From the NCBI GenBank assembly GCA_015227615.1, contig JAALGZ010000009.1, positions 434,001-498,000 on the forward strand: a stretch of 64,000 nt of DNA, written 5' to 3'. Position 1 is the stretch's first letter. Each line of letters starts with the position of its first letter. This DNA comes from Labyrinthula sp. Ha. Lineage: Eukaryota; Sar; Bigyra; Labyrinthulida; Labyrinthulaceae. A model generated the notes under the pieces. That model saw nothing but the letters and a program-made list of their open reading frames with translations. It made no database searches and was not told the DNA's origin. A program made the translations under genes and the position numbers. This document shows positions 10,316-23,992 of this stretch, piece by piece.

Positions 10316-13300
10316 GCCACGGCACCGAAAACTTGAATTACTCATACTCCACGGAGCCAATTATTCAAAGCTAAGTACCTTACCCATAACGCCTTGAGAA
10401 CTTGGAGAATCCATGGGGCATTAGCTGCCGCACTAGCGCGCTGCGGGTGCTCCATGACTTTTCAAAAAAGGCTACCATTTGGTACCTTTACGAAAAAATT
10501 CGGTGCTTTGGTGAGTGTGGCTCATGTGCTCTAAATACTCATGTAATAATTGTACTCAGTGCTAATGATGATACCCAGCTACAAACTTTACTAGACTATT
10601 AGATAATACTAATAATTCCTTGGGCTAGTCTGCATATATTTCCCTATACAATATATGAAGTGTATTTCACACGTGACATTAGTTGAAACATTGACAAAAT
10701 AATATACAGCGTATACATACGTTTTAGGAACTTTACTGTTATCCAACCTCTGGTAGCGTAGCTACCTTTCATACTCAAATCTGTCAATATATACTTTACT
10801 GCCGTAGCTGGCCTAAGTACAGATAGAAGCATGAAAAACAACATAAATTACACCCTGATATTCACAATTAAATTCTCTTCGGAGGCAACGAGCAAGTTTC
10901 CAAATTCTTCTATAATATGTTTGTCATACATGTTCCTCTCAGTTAAATTAAAAAAAGTAGAAGATTTTTAGTTCACTGGTTTGAACTTGTATCATCCAAA
11001 AGATCCAAAATAATGAGCTATTTTCTGACAGGCCAGGCTATAAGAAAGTATAGTGCTAACCATAGAAACGAAGGCAACAATGAACCATTAGAAGTTCACA
11101 GCACAGACAAAGCAAAGGTAAAGTAGCTGTGTGCAGTGAAAGAGGTTCAGCACAACACGAGCATAAACCAATGGAACGATGAACTGCAACTATCCAAAGT
11201 CTTGTGAAACATAATTATTGACCCAAAAAAGAAACAAAACGAAGGACAAGATCGAATACCCCCGAGCAACCTCCCCCAAACTCTTATGCCCCATCCAATG
11301 TATTGACATCGATGGATCTAGCTTTGAGTCTAATTTATCATCGATTTCAGTTTTTGTTTCAATGGGAAATAAGGTCACAAATACATATTAAAGGCAACTA
11401 TGATGCAGACATGACCAACAAAACCACATGATTGGACAAATATACCGCAGGAATAAGTTAAGGTCTGGGTAGGGTAACGTCAGCGTAATTCACGATCCCC
11501 ATTCTTAAAACAAAATACATGCAATACAAACAAGAGCTACCACATTTTACCCCAGGACACGTTCAGTGCGGGTAAACTTTAGGTTTATTAACTGGCCAAA
11601 TACAAGAGTTGCCAAGACTCCGTGATACAGAATAGAGACAAAGATAAACTGGAGACCAATAGTTTCACTCTTCAATTTGGGATTCCCTAGTTTTTAATTC
11701 TGTAGCATGGAAATTCGCACAGGCATGAAAGCTTTGTAGAGATTCCATATTGCATGCCTCAAAAAGTTACTTAACTTCCTGGACGATGTTTATTTAGATT
11801 AGAGTTGGTACAGATAGAATAAAATAACAAAACTAAGAGTTTGTGTACCTGACGCAATTAACTTGGTCCTGAACACTAAGCGTGGTTAAAGGAAAATACT
11901 TATGAACTATTTCATTGTGAATAGATATTAACATAGTGGTGAAAAACTATTTATAGTTAGTTGTAAATTTTGACAGCAGAACAAATATATGCCACCGTTA
12001 ATATCTTGTCTAGCAGCTTCGTTAGAATTTAATTTTTTTCTGCAGCCTTAGGCTTGTATTAGATTAATGCTTTGCATACGGCGAACCAAAGAGACATGCG
12101 GACCTACTCTACTGATTAAGACGCTATAAGTGTAATTGATCTGTAGTAATAAGTGGCGGGGGAACCCAAAGGAGCTGAAAACATATTACTTAGGCCAGTT
12201 AATGAACTGGGCGATGGCAGCAAGATAAAAAAAGTGATGGAGAATTTCGACATGAAAACGGGTATGGGCAGCGATGTTGTACTATTCGCAAGGGAAAGTG
12301 ATGAACATAGAGTAACACCCTTGGTTTTCGTCTAAATTTTAGGGGTTACGCCATTTGCTTTAGAATTCACTTGATTAAGCTCTAAGACAGGTTTTGTTCC
12401 GTTTAGTTCATTCCTATGTGGAAGCTAACATATTTGTTTTCAAGATAAGATAACGGCACCAGTTCGGTTTATATTCTTGTCTCAATTTGAGATTCTCATT
12501 AATGGATTGGAAAACTAGCAGGATTATAAGGTTAGAAAGACATTATTGAAATTATAAAGGCGCTCAGGCTCACTCGAAAGGAATCTTCTGAGTTTTGAGA
12601 ACCCCCAATGCTCAGTCATAGAGCTCAAAATACTGAATGAGAAATTCTTTGAGAACCCAAGAAAAAACCAGTTTTTCCCAATAGGTTCCTCGTTCCTCCC
12701 TCAATATTTGATATGGATTTGCTTAGACTCGTTAGTTCATTAGAAATATTCCCCAAAATCCAAAATTAGGCTTGATTGAGTACTCGGCATGCACCCCTAC
12801 TAACTATGTATAAAAGAGAACAAATCGGGGGCAATCGACTAGCTTCATTTATATTATGAAAAATTAACTTAAAGTACTATTTAGACTTTGTAGGATAATC
12901 ACCACTATACTGGGATTAAATAACCAGTTTCCTGGTGCTATAACAACTCAAATAATCAACAATGCTTAAGATTTAATTTGAGAGCAATATCCTATCTGCG
13001 GGTTTCTTTATGTTAATTCAAGAGATAAATAATCTTGCGAGCTTGAATTCTAAGTTTAAGCACATTATCCTCTAGATATGATTGGCTTTTAGTTTTTAAA
13101 TACCCTTCTGAAAACAGAAAAGGATCAACTATAAGAATGGTGTGTGCTTGATCCACAAAGAAATGATAATAGAACCATTATGAAATAACCTTGCAAGTAA
13201 TGTGCTATATATGTGAATAGGCCAGTTATTATATGACTGTTCACGGGATCTAGTTTATCAAAGGCTACACTTTGTCCTTAGACAAACAATAATAAAATAA

Positions 13301-16300
13301 CGTATAAAGTATATGTCGAAGCTGCGTTACAGAAATAATTGTTTCCATGGGTACTAACAACTCGGGATTAGAAAAATGTCAAGAATGATCAACTCTTTTC
13401 ATATTGCGAGTAATAGCTAAATTAAGAAATTTGTATTCAGGATTTCTTGTGCAAATAGATTATGTAGATGTGAAATGGAGCGTCTATTAATACTATGATA
13501 TTATATAATCACGTTGACGAAGCAACTAGAGCCTTATTTTTTATATAAATATACTCCGATATTCTTACTCAGAATAAGCAAGAACTGTGTATTAACTTAT
13601 TAGAGGAGTCGCCTTTTTCGTCTTTTCATTTTGTTTGATAGTATATATTTAATACTAAAATCTGGTCGAGCAGACTTGAGTCTTCCATCGCCAATCTTAA
13701 CTTGTTGTGTTATTATTCACAGGATTTTCAAGAGAAAAATCTTATAAATGACATTTTTACACAGCGTAAGTCATATATCCTACGGATTATCACAATCCTT
13801 TATATAACTACAGGTTTTATTTGCTTCTAGAACAAAAATTCTCTTTATTTAGAAGACTTGTACTTTCAAAGAATATTATATCTTCGACATTGTCCAATAA
13901 GACTACAATTATCTTCAATATATATTAGCATTGTTCAGCTACTAATACTTCAAAGGGAATATATTTTCTTAGAAATATATTTACTTTGCTTTTTCTTACT
14001 TTCAGGCATTTACTTCCATTTTAAAAGAAGCATTGATGAAATCTAATACCTCTTATATCTGATCTTGCGTACATGGTAACATAGCTTAATATACGAATTA
14101 TTTACTTCAAGTATTTTAATGCATGCTGTATATTGGATTAGGCTGTAAAATACCAATATTCACCCTAGCACTTGGGATATTTTCCCGAACTATGACAGGT
14201 GTCAGTTGGATGAGTGAAAAAATACCTCTCCATAGTCACAAGTTGTTATTTTTCTTACGTTTTCTTCCACCTTATTCAGAGGTGAATCAGTAAGGTCATT
14301 TGAGGTAAGGTTGTATTTCCCACTTTGTTTTAAAAAGCCTAGGTGTTCTATCATTATTTGCATAAATACTAGAACCCAAGTTATACTCCTTATATTCAGA
14401 AAAAGTTTTCTTCTTCAATTGATTCCAATATATATATACATTCATTTTAGCTATTGATCTATTGTCTCGTTCCACATTAGTGACGCTATACAGAGACAAT
14501 AAATAGAAGTCGGATTCTTACATAGAGTTGTCTTGAATACCTAGCATAATGAAAAAATAGTTCTAAGCATAATTCTATCTCCAATTTTTAATAGTAGAAG
14601 GTTCGACATACTAATTTCATGGAAAATAGTTCCCGCTCAAGAGCCAAATAAAACAGTACATTTACTCTTTTCATTTATGAGGCTTTAACCTAGAACCGAG
14701 TACTATGTTGTGTCATTTTTTTTAGTTTTGTTATGATATTAAGAAAGAGGTACTTTGTATATGCATTCTGGCTTTTAATCATTTCTCATTACAAATCATT
14801 TTGCTACCTCGGAGCCGTAACACTCTCATAAGGTGCTGATGGAGCTTGAGGGACACCCTTTGTTTGTACAATTCGATTTTCGTATCTTATTCTAAATAGC
14901 AAACTGTGCTGACATCACTTTATTGCATGTGGTTAATATTATAATAGATAAAATTGATTCCTTTATATCTACCATTGTATATACCGTATGAATATTAATG
15001 CTTCGCATTTCCCCTTTAACTATCCTATCCGAGGGTATGTCAAAGTCTATATACTTCTGAAGGATCTTGTTGATTCACATTATTTTAAATGGAAGAAAGG
15101 AGGCAACATAATTTCCTATTAGCCTTTCCCCATTGTTCCAGCTTTTTCTTGACTAATTGAATTCGTTATGACAAACTATTCGTCTTCATCCTTTATATAT
15201 ATTGCGTACCTTTAAGGTTCTGTGTGATGTGTATATTCAAACTTTTGGGATTTTTAATATCTCTTGTTGCGTAGTTTTTCTACCTAGCTTATTTCATATC
15301 TTTTGCAGCAGTTTTTTCTATCAAGTTTTTGTCCTTATCTTTAGAATTGTATTTTTCACGTTCAGTCATGTATCGCTTTTTGAAAGAAAAACTTTAGAGA
15401 AACAAAACACGAACATTTATTCCATATGCGCATCTTAGATAGAAAACATCACTGCCATGTATAAATAAATTAAACGAACCAGGTCTATTTATTGATAATC
15501 TGATAGTTCATTTGCAAAAAAAATTCGGGTACCGCCTTCCAGGTGTAACATGCATGAAATGATGGAAACTCTCAGAAGATTTCTTTAGGATTTACTTCTG
15601 ATAGGAATGTTGCAGTCCTACTATTATCATGCAAAATTTCCATCTCAGCCTATTGGCTCTCAATAAATATACATGAATGTACATCTCCTTTTGATATTTG
15701 ATCACCTATATTGTTCACTTATCTCAGCTACCACAATACCCATGGTTGAATATATAGAGTTAACTTAATCTTCGGTGGAGTTTTGAGAGAATATTTGAAC
15801 TTATTAATTTTTTAGAATACCTCAGCACATTGTAGATATATGTTTGAATTTAGAAATGAAAATTGTCAATGGTTTTGATTATGGTGTTCATTTCACATAA
15901 TGTCTTGTGTAACTGTTACTCTCTTCCTTCAAAAATTCTTGATAAATTTATCAATTATTTCTTCCAATTTAAAGTCACCAATAGGCTTACGCTCAATAAA
16001 CAGTAATAGCGAAAAGTATTGTTGTATTATTATGACCCAAAATATTCAATACTGATTAAGCATCTTGACGGAACTGTGATCGCTTTTCACCTGTTCTTAT
16101 GGCATTCACCTTAATAATATTAAAACCTATTTTGAGCACTTTTGCATAATCAATGAAACTAATGAAATAAACTGTTGGAGTCCAACTAAGTACATGTATC
16201 ACTTCAACAACATAAACGAAATCCCAACTTTATGCATGAAGAAACAACTAAAGTATAAAAGCGCGTAATTGTTGCTTTTTCATAGTATAAAATAATTGAA

Positions 16301-17735
16301 ATTGTGGAGAGCTCAATTAGATTCAAGGGGTATATATAGATGTGTGGCTGTTTATCTTAACAAGATTCAGAATAAGGTTTCCCTAATATTTATCATTCAG
16401 TAGCCTCTTCACCTTAAGTCTGAAAACCTTTTACTTCTCTTGTATTAGTTGTGAAGATTGAACGCCGTATTTTGTTTTACATAATGGCGTATTTCCTTGC
16501 AATATATGCAGGTACATTGCTTCCGCACACCATACAGATAGCACAGAGATTTCAAACTCGGAAACTCATTTAAACATTCCATTTTTATAGTGTTATTTGC
16601 TCAATTTCAACATATCTAAATATCGTTTCTTATAATTCAAAAAAAGTATTGCTGTATTTATAACCGAAATATGTGGGTGAAAGGTTGCTCCGTAGATATA
16701 ATGAACTCGAGAAGTCTGAATTCTTGGGCATAGCCTGCAAAGTCAAAGTAGATAACAATAAAAAGATTTTTCAAAAATCGCGAGTCAAACACTATAATAT
16801 CAGATTGGAGACCGCTAAATTGGTGTACATGGGTCCAAACAGCTTTTTTCTTCTCTCAATAAAATATTTTCTTAGTAGCCGATTTTTTATCTGACAAGGG
16901 ATTCCAGAAAGGATAGCCTATGGCCCAACCGGTTTTTTTGGTATCGCTTACATGTCAAACATTTTATCCAATGAGTAGGAACTATAATATCCAATTACCC
17001 AAGAAAACTACTTATTGTGATAAACTAATTGGCTATCCTAGCACAATAAACTCGCCCAAGATTCTTCATAAGTAACGATGTATTTAAGTTAGAAACAAGA
17101 GCCCAGGTTTCCATAATGAGTGGGAACTGGCCACCAGTACTCTCTCTCAGGTGAGGTTTCAAGGAAAATCTTTGAGTGACAACTTCCACTTTTCTAGTTT
17201 TCAATAGAAGAGCGGATATCCCACACATTGCACTCGGTAATATCTGTAAATTTTCAACTGTTCACATGCATTTTACAATCTTTAGGATTCGTGAATCCTA
17301 GGCTAGAAATTTTGAATAATGATGAGACCAACCATGAACTTTGGTGTTGAATCCTATAAGAAAACGTTCCAAGCCATAGTCTTGCATACTAAGGCCAAAG
17401 AAACAACGTTTGTTCTCCTCTACGCAATTTCATTTTTTCATGCTCGCGTACATACCACTTTATAGTTGAGAGCTTGATCCATCAGATATGAGTTACTCAC
17501 CTTATATTCTAGATGTAATGAACTTAGAATATACTTCTCATAGCATTTCTTTTTTTATTTTTTCTGAGCCTCCTTGCAATTATCTTGAGACTTAAGCAAG
17601 TCATTTTGTTTTTGTAGTAAATCAGTAAAATACAGTTATCCGTGTGTGTGTGCAAAATTGGCTCTTTCCTGGATTTGTTCATGCAAGGGTATAAGACAGA
17701 TCTGAGGGTAGGTGAAGTGGAAGTTTCCAATTTTA

Positions 17736-18030
17736 GCTAAGCCCAGGCGGAAAAAAGATTTCGATCGAAAATTCTATCTCAGCTTCAACCCGAAAAGAAC
17801 TAGCCTCATGCGGAAAACGCTTTGCAAGACAACGCTGACCTTTTCAGGTCAAAACTGTCATCCAATCAAATCATCGGAATAGAGTTCCAATAATGCATGC
17901 AAGAATGAGAAAATAACAAATAAAATAATCAAACAACTAAAAAACGGCCCTGGGACAAAAACTTAAGTTCGCCTCGGGCGAAGGCATCTTCACACACGAG
18001 CGGACAACGCAACTTTTCAGCCGTCTTCGC
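17736..18030. ncRNA. Candidate structured RNA: cluster of short perfect hairpins
   Basis: This 300-bp patch upstream of the kinase gene is less AT-rich than its flanks. It contains a palindrome TTTCGATCGAAA (17759-17770), a hairpin TGACCT-TTTC-AGGTCA (17836-17851) and a hairpin TTCGCC-TCG-GGCGAA (17968-17982). There is no long open frame. It could be a structured non-coding RNA or a regulatory region; I do not recognise a known RNA family. Confidence 0.25.
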
Positions 18031-18488
18031 CACAATTAATTATTTCAACAAATTAAAGAAATCAAGTTAGATGGAAGAACTTAAGCGGTCAGTTTTAAGC
18101 TCTTGGAAAAGTGTTCTCTGCGCTGCTTAGTTTCACTGAAACATATAGCATAGAACTCTGCAGCATATAATTTAATTTTAATAAATCCTTCATAAGTTTC
18201 TTACAGCCGCATCCCTTTGTTTAGACAAAAATATCGCTTCAGCAAACTTTCAAGGCTTTTAGATAATAAGAAACCTTTTATGTTTATGTTAAAGCTATTA
18301 TTATCCCTGTGTTGGTAACTGAATCTAACGTTCACGTTTTATATTTAGTCAAGTACGAAGCTATTTCTATACCGGTAGTGGACGTGGAATTCCACCCAGG
18401 AATTGCAGTGCTCTTATCCGTTAAGTTGAATAACAGGCCGTAAACAGCAATAAAATTCTGAAAGCAAAACACAACATCGATCAGGGAG

Positions 18489-19535
18489 ATGGTAAGAATA
18501 AACAAAGAATGTAACCAAATCGTACGAAAAGGGCGAGAAAAAGAGATAAACAAGTATATTATCCTAGAAGAAGGACCAGACGGCAACCCGAAAATACTCT
18601 TCGCTTACCTTCGTGACGATGAGACAAAGAAAGTAGCAATTAAAAGAGAAACGAGGTTGAGTAAAGCCGGAAAATCAAGACCTATTGATGAACTACCCAG
18701 AGAGTTTGAACTATGTATGAATCTTGAGCATAAAAATATAGTGCAGGTAATTTTTATCTTCTATTATATTTCGCAGACAATTGAAATCATAAATGATCCA
18801 GCAGTTGCAACGCTTTATATGGTTCAGGAATATATGGATGGAGGTCAACTTATGACAATGGATAAGAAAAAAAAGATGTATTTTGATGAAACTGGAAAAG
18901 TTATGAAAAGTTCAAAGATTAAATCAGTACTAAATTAGTTCCAAGTTTACACATATAGGTGTTCCGAGACATCTTTGAAGGATTAGTCTTCTTAAAGGAT
19001 AATTTAATTGCTCATAGAGATATAAAGCCAGAGAATATTTTGGTAGATTCAAGTAAATTTTCACTATTTGTTTATTCCACAGATGGTGTAGCAAAAATTG
19101 CAGATTTCGGAATTTCTGACAAATTGGTTCTAACAGAAAACGGAAATATTCCACTTATCAATGGGCAGATTGAAGAGAAAGGCTCTGTTATGTAAAATAC
19201 ATTTTTCTCATAAATATAGGTTTTTTGCTCCTGAAGTTCTGAAAACTGGTGTATTTGATGGATTTGCTGCGGATCTCTGGGCAGCAGGCATCTGTTTTTA
19301 CGCAGCAAGCTTCGGACACATCCCACACTTTAAAACACAAAGTGCACATGAAATCCGTCAAAAAATTGTCAAGAATGAAATTCGTATGCCTGGATGGCAT
19401 CGAGTTCGCAAAGCTTTTCGTTTTGTTAAACCTGATGCTTTAGAAAATGAACGAGTTATCAAGCTTATACTCAAGAGGGATCCAAAAGAGAGGCTTGATC
19501 CAAAAGAAGTCCTGGAAGATTCTTTCTTTCAATGA
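18489..19535 (+). CDS. CaMKK-like serine/threonine protein kinase
   Basis: Five exons: 18489-18746, 18777-18926, 18959-19052, 19083-19191 and 19220-19535. The four introns are 30, 32, 30 and 28 nt, giving 308 residues. Removing them restores an unbroken kinase domain: K52 in 'VAIK', helix-C glutamate near E72, 'AHRDIKPEN' (154-162), 'KIADFG' (172-177), 'FFAPE' (205-209), and a final 'KRDPKERLDPKEVL'. A short 'SKAGKSRP' insert after the catalytic lysine and the 'NDPAVATLYMVQEYM' strand resemble CaMKK/SNF1-activating kinases, which phosphorylate AMPK/SnRK1 T-loops. There is no calmodulin-binding or autoinhibitory tail; the protein ends with the kinase domain. The glycine-rich loop is degenerate ('EGPDGNPKILFA' instead of GxGxxG). 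Two introns are 30 nt and stop-free, so retention would keep the frame. It is convergent with CREG, 107 bp apart. Confidence 0.85.
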
Positions 19536-19642
19536 AACTAAGTGTAACAATTTACTTGCAGATAGAGATCAAGTCTTGAGTCAATACGTTAATGAGAAAT
19601 TCTTTTTTCCTTAATAAGAGAACTGTGTACAAATACAATAGC

Positions 19643-20400
19643 TTAGTTTCCTGAAGTCAAGAAGGCTGAAAACTCACCATTATATCTCTCAAGATTAGCT
19701 TTGAAATAATCTTCTACGCTTATTTGAGGGGCTCCTCCATAGAAGTCAATCAGAAACAGGTCCATCACTTCCATAGTATAAACTTGAAACCCATGATCTG
19801 AAGGCCATAGTCGCATTTGAGGAAATTTATTTACCAACAATTTTTCATACTCTGAGTATTTTTCATCATTCTTATCCATGGGACTAATTGTTCCAGAAAT
19901 TGTTAACTTTGCGCAAATAGGCTCCTCTGCAACCGAAAGCTTACATCTACCGCTCAGACTTTTCTCAGCAATAGTAAAAGCTGCATAATTCGAGATTTCT
20001 AGATCCCTGAACGTTAATGAAAGCAAAAAGCTACAAACCAGTTGGATCTAGCTTCGTGAGGTAAAACACTGGGACTCCATTTGATTCGGTGAAAGAGACA
20101 ACATTAGCTAAGAGGCTTAAGGTAATGAGGAATTATACAGAAGGGTGCTGCGAAATTTCGGTCCTTGGAGCGCGTTTCTCCTGAAGTTGCAATAATTCCC
20201 CACTCTCCTATTCAAGTCTAAAGATAGGAAACAAGCTACCTTCAGACACAAGCCAGCGTGCAAATTCAGCATAATGGGTATGAAGAGGGCGTCTGTGATG
20301 AGTTGCCCTAAGCTATGTTCAATCAAAAAGAATATCTTACATGAGCATCGGGAAGAGAGACTGCCAAAACAAGAAAACTAAAACAATAAGCAAGTTGCAT
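19643..20400 (-). CDS. CREG: CREG-like secreted protein (FMN-binding split-barrel fold)
   Basis: Five exons on the minus strand: 20400-20341, 20312-20240, 20207-20139, 20107-20035 and 20006-19643. The introns are 28, 32, 31 and 28 nt, and the protein has 212 residues. The first 18 or so residues ('MQLAYCFSFLVLAVSLPDA') form a signal peptide. The mature part follows the CREG pattern in order: 'HYAEFARWLVSEGEWGIIAT', then 'NFAAPFSNVVSF', 'GVPVFYLTKLDPTG', 'AKLTISGTI', 'KFPQMRLWPSDHGFQVYTM', 'DFYGGAPQISVEDYFKANL'. CREG proteins are lysosomal or secreted glycoproteins with a pyridoxamine-phosphate-oxidase-like barrel that no longer acts as an oxidase; in animals they promote differentiation. The protist role is unknown. 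Only the last exon is long enough to stand out as an open frame; the rest was rebuilt from splice sites and homology. Confidence 0.88.
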
Positions 20401-20602
20401 ATTTTCTCCTTCCTCTTAGAGTGTGCACTTGTTGCGAAATCTGTTAATTTTGGGTGAAAACTTAAATTGTTTTCGATGAACACCCTTGCAAGCTAAGAAT
20501 AGGACGGATTTGTTTTATTGATAATTTCTCAAAAAAATATTTCCAACATTTCTCTTATTGATAATTAGAGCCATAGCAATTTTTCAGTACTTATTAATAA
20601 AT

Positions 20603-21096
20603 TTATCTAAGCCTATTCCTAAGAAAGGTATTCATAGTCAACAAGTAAGCAAGTGAAAAATTACCTCTCTGGCCATTAGGAGCAATAATAATTGAATCAG
20701 GCTTAAAATATCCATCTAATAGCAGTTTGAGAGAATGGAAAGTTAGGAATAAGATTTTTTTTTTATCTCTACGTATTTCGAAATTAGTTTCGTGCTTTGG
20801 TTGTGTTCTCTTAGGATCATTGATTAATTGCAGAAGTTTAGACACAAAATATATCACATTGTGCCCCGCAAATGTAGACTTTGTCTCTAGAATGGTAGAA
20901 AATTTCATGGATTTCAGCTCAATTTTTGGATCCTCCCTTTTCCGCTTGGTTTCAAATTATTATATAAAATGAATGTAAGAGTATTGGGCAGAAACACTAA
21001 TAATAGTAAGAGCAAAACAAAAAAACTCTCAAAAAATTTGGGGTGAAAACTATTGCTAAACTTTAAAGGATATTTCTTGAAGGAAAAATCTAACAC
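20603..21096 (-). other. Possible unrecognised gene, two overlapping open frames
   Basis: On the minus strand, 21096-20914 reads as a 60-residue frame with a strong hydrophobic stretch ('FFVLLLLLLVFLPNTLTFIL'), like a signal anchor. A second frame starting inside the end of the first runs to 20603 for about 110 open codons, with a hydrophilic, coding-like composition ('ETKSTFAGHNVIYFVSK', 'SIIIAPNGQRGN'). No clean 28-33 nt intron joins the two. It may be a membrane protein with an unrecognised splice, a decayed gene or chance. No family is recognised, and the plus strand is also partly open here. Confidence 0.3.
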
Positions 21097-23992
21097 TATT
21101 ACTTATTAAGATCATGAAGTTATATTCATTTATTCATAACTTGGCTCTAGCTTGTTAACAATTAGGTTTTTATTCCAGACTGTAAAAAATAAAGCAAGTG
21201 CATATTAACTCATTAAGAAAAAATAAAGTAAATGACCAAAAAATACCTCACAAAAATTAGAATATTGCCTGTATTTTTACTTTCACACCTTAGTTTCTAG
21301 AAGTACGTTTCAATTTTGGGAAAAGTTTTGCTTAGCTCAACGAAGTCTTATACTTCCTAAAAATATTCTTGAAGAATAATTCTCGTTGGAACAAAAGCAA
21401 AAGGACAAGGCGCAAATATGAAAAAAAAATGGAAGACAAAAACATAAAACGCAAAAAAACCTCTTATGAATAGTTTTATATCCTCTCTATATCATAGCTT
21501 AGCAACAATCTTTAAGTATTATCCTGGCAATTCAATTAAGGAAGGTGATCAAACCATTTCACATATTCAACATTCAAATGGCTCACGTACTAGATATACT
21601 AAGTAAGTTGTTTCTAATTGTAAATAAATTTGATATGAGCCTGTGAACTTAAAATTTTCTTGCTCTAACCAGCACGGATTAGAATGAAGCTTGGATCAAA
21701 AGGAAACATTTCTTACATAAACAATATATCAATGTCTCAGCTTCATCCCTTATTATAGTAATGAATACATAATAAATATGAAGGCTAATCATGATCACAG
21801 AGCATAATTTTTGAAAAAAAACTGCGGTTTAGATTTCAGAAATGGTCTAGGAAACATTAGGTAGACAGTTGAAAAGGCATATGTGAGATCAAACTGTTTG
21901 AACACATAGCATTTTCAAACTTCATTTTTTTGTTTAGCACTTCATTGTTAACTGTGGAGCAAAGTTGTGCAGTAAAAGAAGTATATATTTTTATCTGATT
22001 GAAAGATAGTTTAGCAGAAAAATGCTTTCAGAAAGAATATCCATGAAGAAGATGATAATACTATTCTATTAATTTCAAGAATATCTTTTTTAGTACTCTT
22101 AGAGTGGGAAGTTAGTCTGTGCAATTAAACCGAAAAAATGTATTTTCTACTATTAAGCATGTCACCCTCGATTAACCAAATATAAAAGTGTTATGCACTA
22201 TCATTGGTTAAGATATGCTAAAGAAGAAATACAGGCTACATCTTAATTCAATTTTAATCCATCCAATCTCTCTTTTAGAGTCTAGAGGAAACTATTTACA
22301 GTTGCTATATTTCCTGTAGAATGCAGGTTAACTTAAAACAAGAATACATACTGAAAGCTACAATGTGCAAAGAAAGCTTACTTCTTTAAAAAATTCTTTC
22401 AAAACATACATATTAAATGGACACTACTAAGGCATACATAGATCTTGCATTATTTCCCGAGGTTTTGATTATCAAAACAGAGGAGACAATCTCAGCGCGC
22501 TTTCGTATTCTATAATAACGTGAAAATGAGAGGGGAGTTCTTAGAGCCAAAAGGATTCCTGTCTCTTGAATAGCAGGCCAAAGGGTAAGTTCACGCTGGA
22601 GAGCTGGAATATGCACAACAGTTTCCTTTCAAGTAGAACTCCTTTAGGTAACGCGTTTCTAATAAACTGGAGATATCTTTGTAAAGATCATGTACCTGCA
22701 CAAAGATAAGTTTTAAGGCTCCTGCATCGAAAACTTAAGAATTATTGTTTCCACATGACCACAGCGCAAGGACAATCAAGCACTCAAACTATCGTTTAAT
22801 CTTAACTAAAAAAATAAAAGATGACTTATAGAAAGCTATAACCGCAGTTATACAAGAACACAAATAAGCTAGAAGGAAAAGTAACAACATTTTGGTAACA
22901 TATATGGCTAAATTTGACTACATATATGGGGTTTCCCCATACATAAGAGCTCGAAATCTTTTATGTTGTTTTAAGAAAAGACATCAATTTCTAATCAAAA
23001 TACTATTATCAGCTCCTTTAGAATAGTGAGAAAAATAGATATAAACGATTTAGCCGACTATGTCTTGATATAAAGATTAATACTTTTGTTTTATTTTCCT
23101 ACTTTGAATAGATGGTTTTCCTAGCATAGAGAATGGTTGGTGTTCTGATACATATATTTACTGTAGTTAAAAGTTGCGGAGAGTGGGTGCTTAAATAATA
23201 ATATATTGTGAAAAATATATCTTATTAGAATAAATATATTTATTTGTTGAGAAAAAAATAACATTTACATTTTTCATGAGTATGTAGTTAGAATATCCTA
23301 TTATGGTGCATAATTATGGGCAAACATTTTTTTGAAGTTGCTTCCGGTATAATGAATCAACCGCTAAAAATTAGTTGCGTGTGGATGCCTATTTTTTTTC
23401 CTTTCTTAAACACTTATGGGGTTAACGATAAATATAGAAATTATTAAGGTTTTAATGTTGATACTAGGTAGCCTCAGTTTTTAATATTTTTTCTCTGAAC
23501 ATTACTTATTTTTTTCAGTTAGTGCAATATATACTAAATAAAGCAATAAAAATTCAAAATAAGAATAAAGGAAAGCTAGTAATCGGAACGTCTTCTTAGA
23601 TTTAAAATTTTGTGCTTTCCCCTAACCAAAGAAAAGTTTCAAGCACTAAAATTTGTATTTTGTACTAACTGGAGCCACTTGGATTGTACCATAAGAGTAA
23701 AATACAGATGCATTATCACAAAATTTCCGAAAAAAACAAAATAAGCTGTCAAGCCTTTGGAACTAATTTGCGTTATCCAAATTATGTGCAAATACAAGTT
23801 TTGTTGCTTTGATTATTGTATTATTCAGCTTACTGGGGCCCTGTTATAACTTGTTTTTGTATGAGATGTGCAACTTTCATCTCGAAAACAGAAGAAGACA
23901 AGCTTGTCTAAGGCAATACCTAAGAACTAACGTCACTTGTCCATCACTAGTTACATTTTTGTATCTTTTTCTGATATAGTTTGAAACACTTT

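Larger units (their letters stand above)
9167..18488. other. Gene-poor interval, PDX1 to kinase gene
   Basis: About 9.3 kb of AT-rich DNA without a gene I can support. Short open frames here (for example 9218-9532 on minus, 12153-12335 on plus and 15202-15438 on plus) lack motifs and fit chance. Distinct contents are a GC-richer tRNA-like patch at 10190-10315, recurrences of the GAGAACCC(CC)AA string near 12592-12668, and a hairpin-rich patch at 17736-18030. Confidence 0.5.

Noticed and set aside
10261-10400. Intact tRNA gene on the minus strand
   Set aside because: The T-arm is perfect, but the best 5' acceptor candidate leaves a mismatch, there is no proper D or anticodon arm, and the A-like and B boxes abut.
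12153-12335. 60-codon protein-like frame (VNELGDGSKIKKVMENFDMK)
   Set aside because: No ATG at its start, no splice partner and no recognised family; not enough to call a gene.
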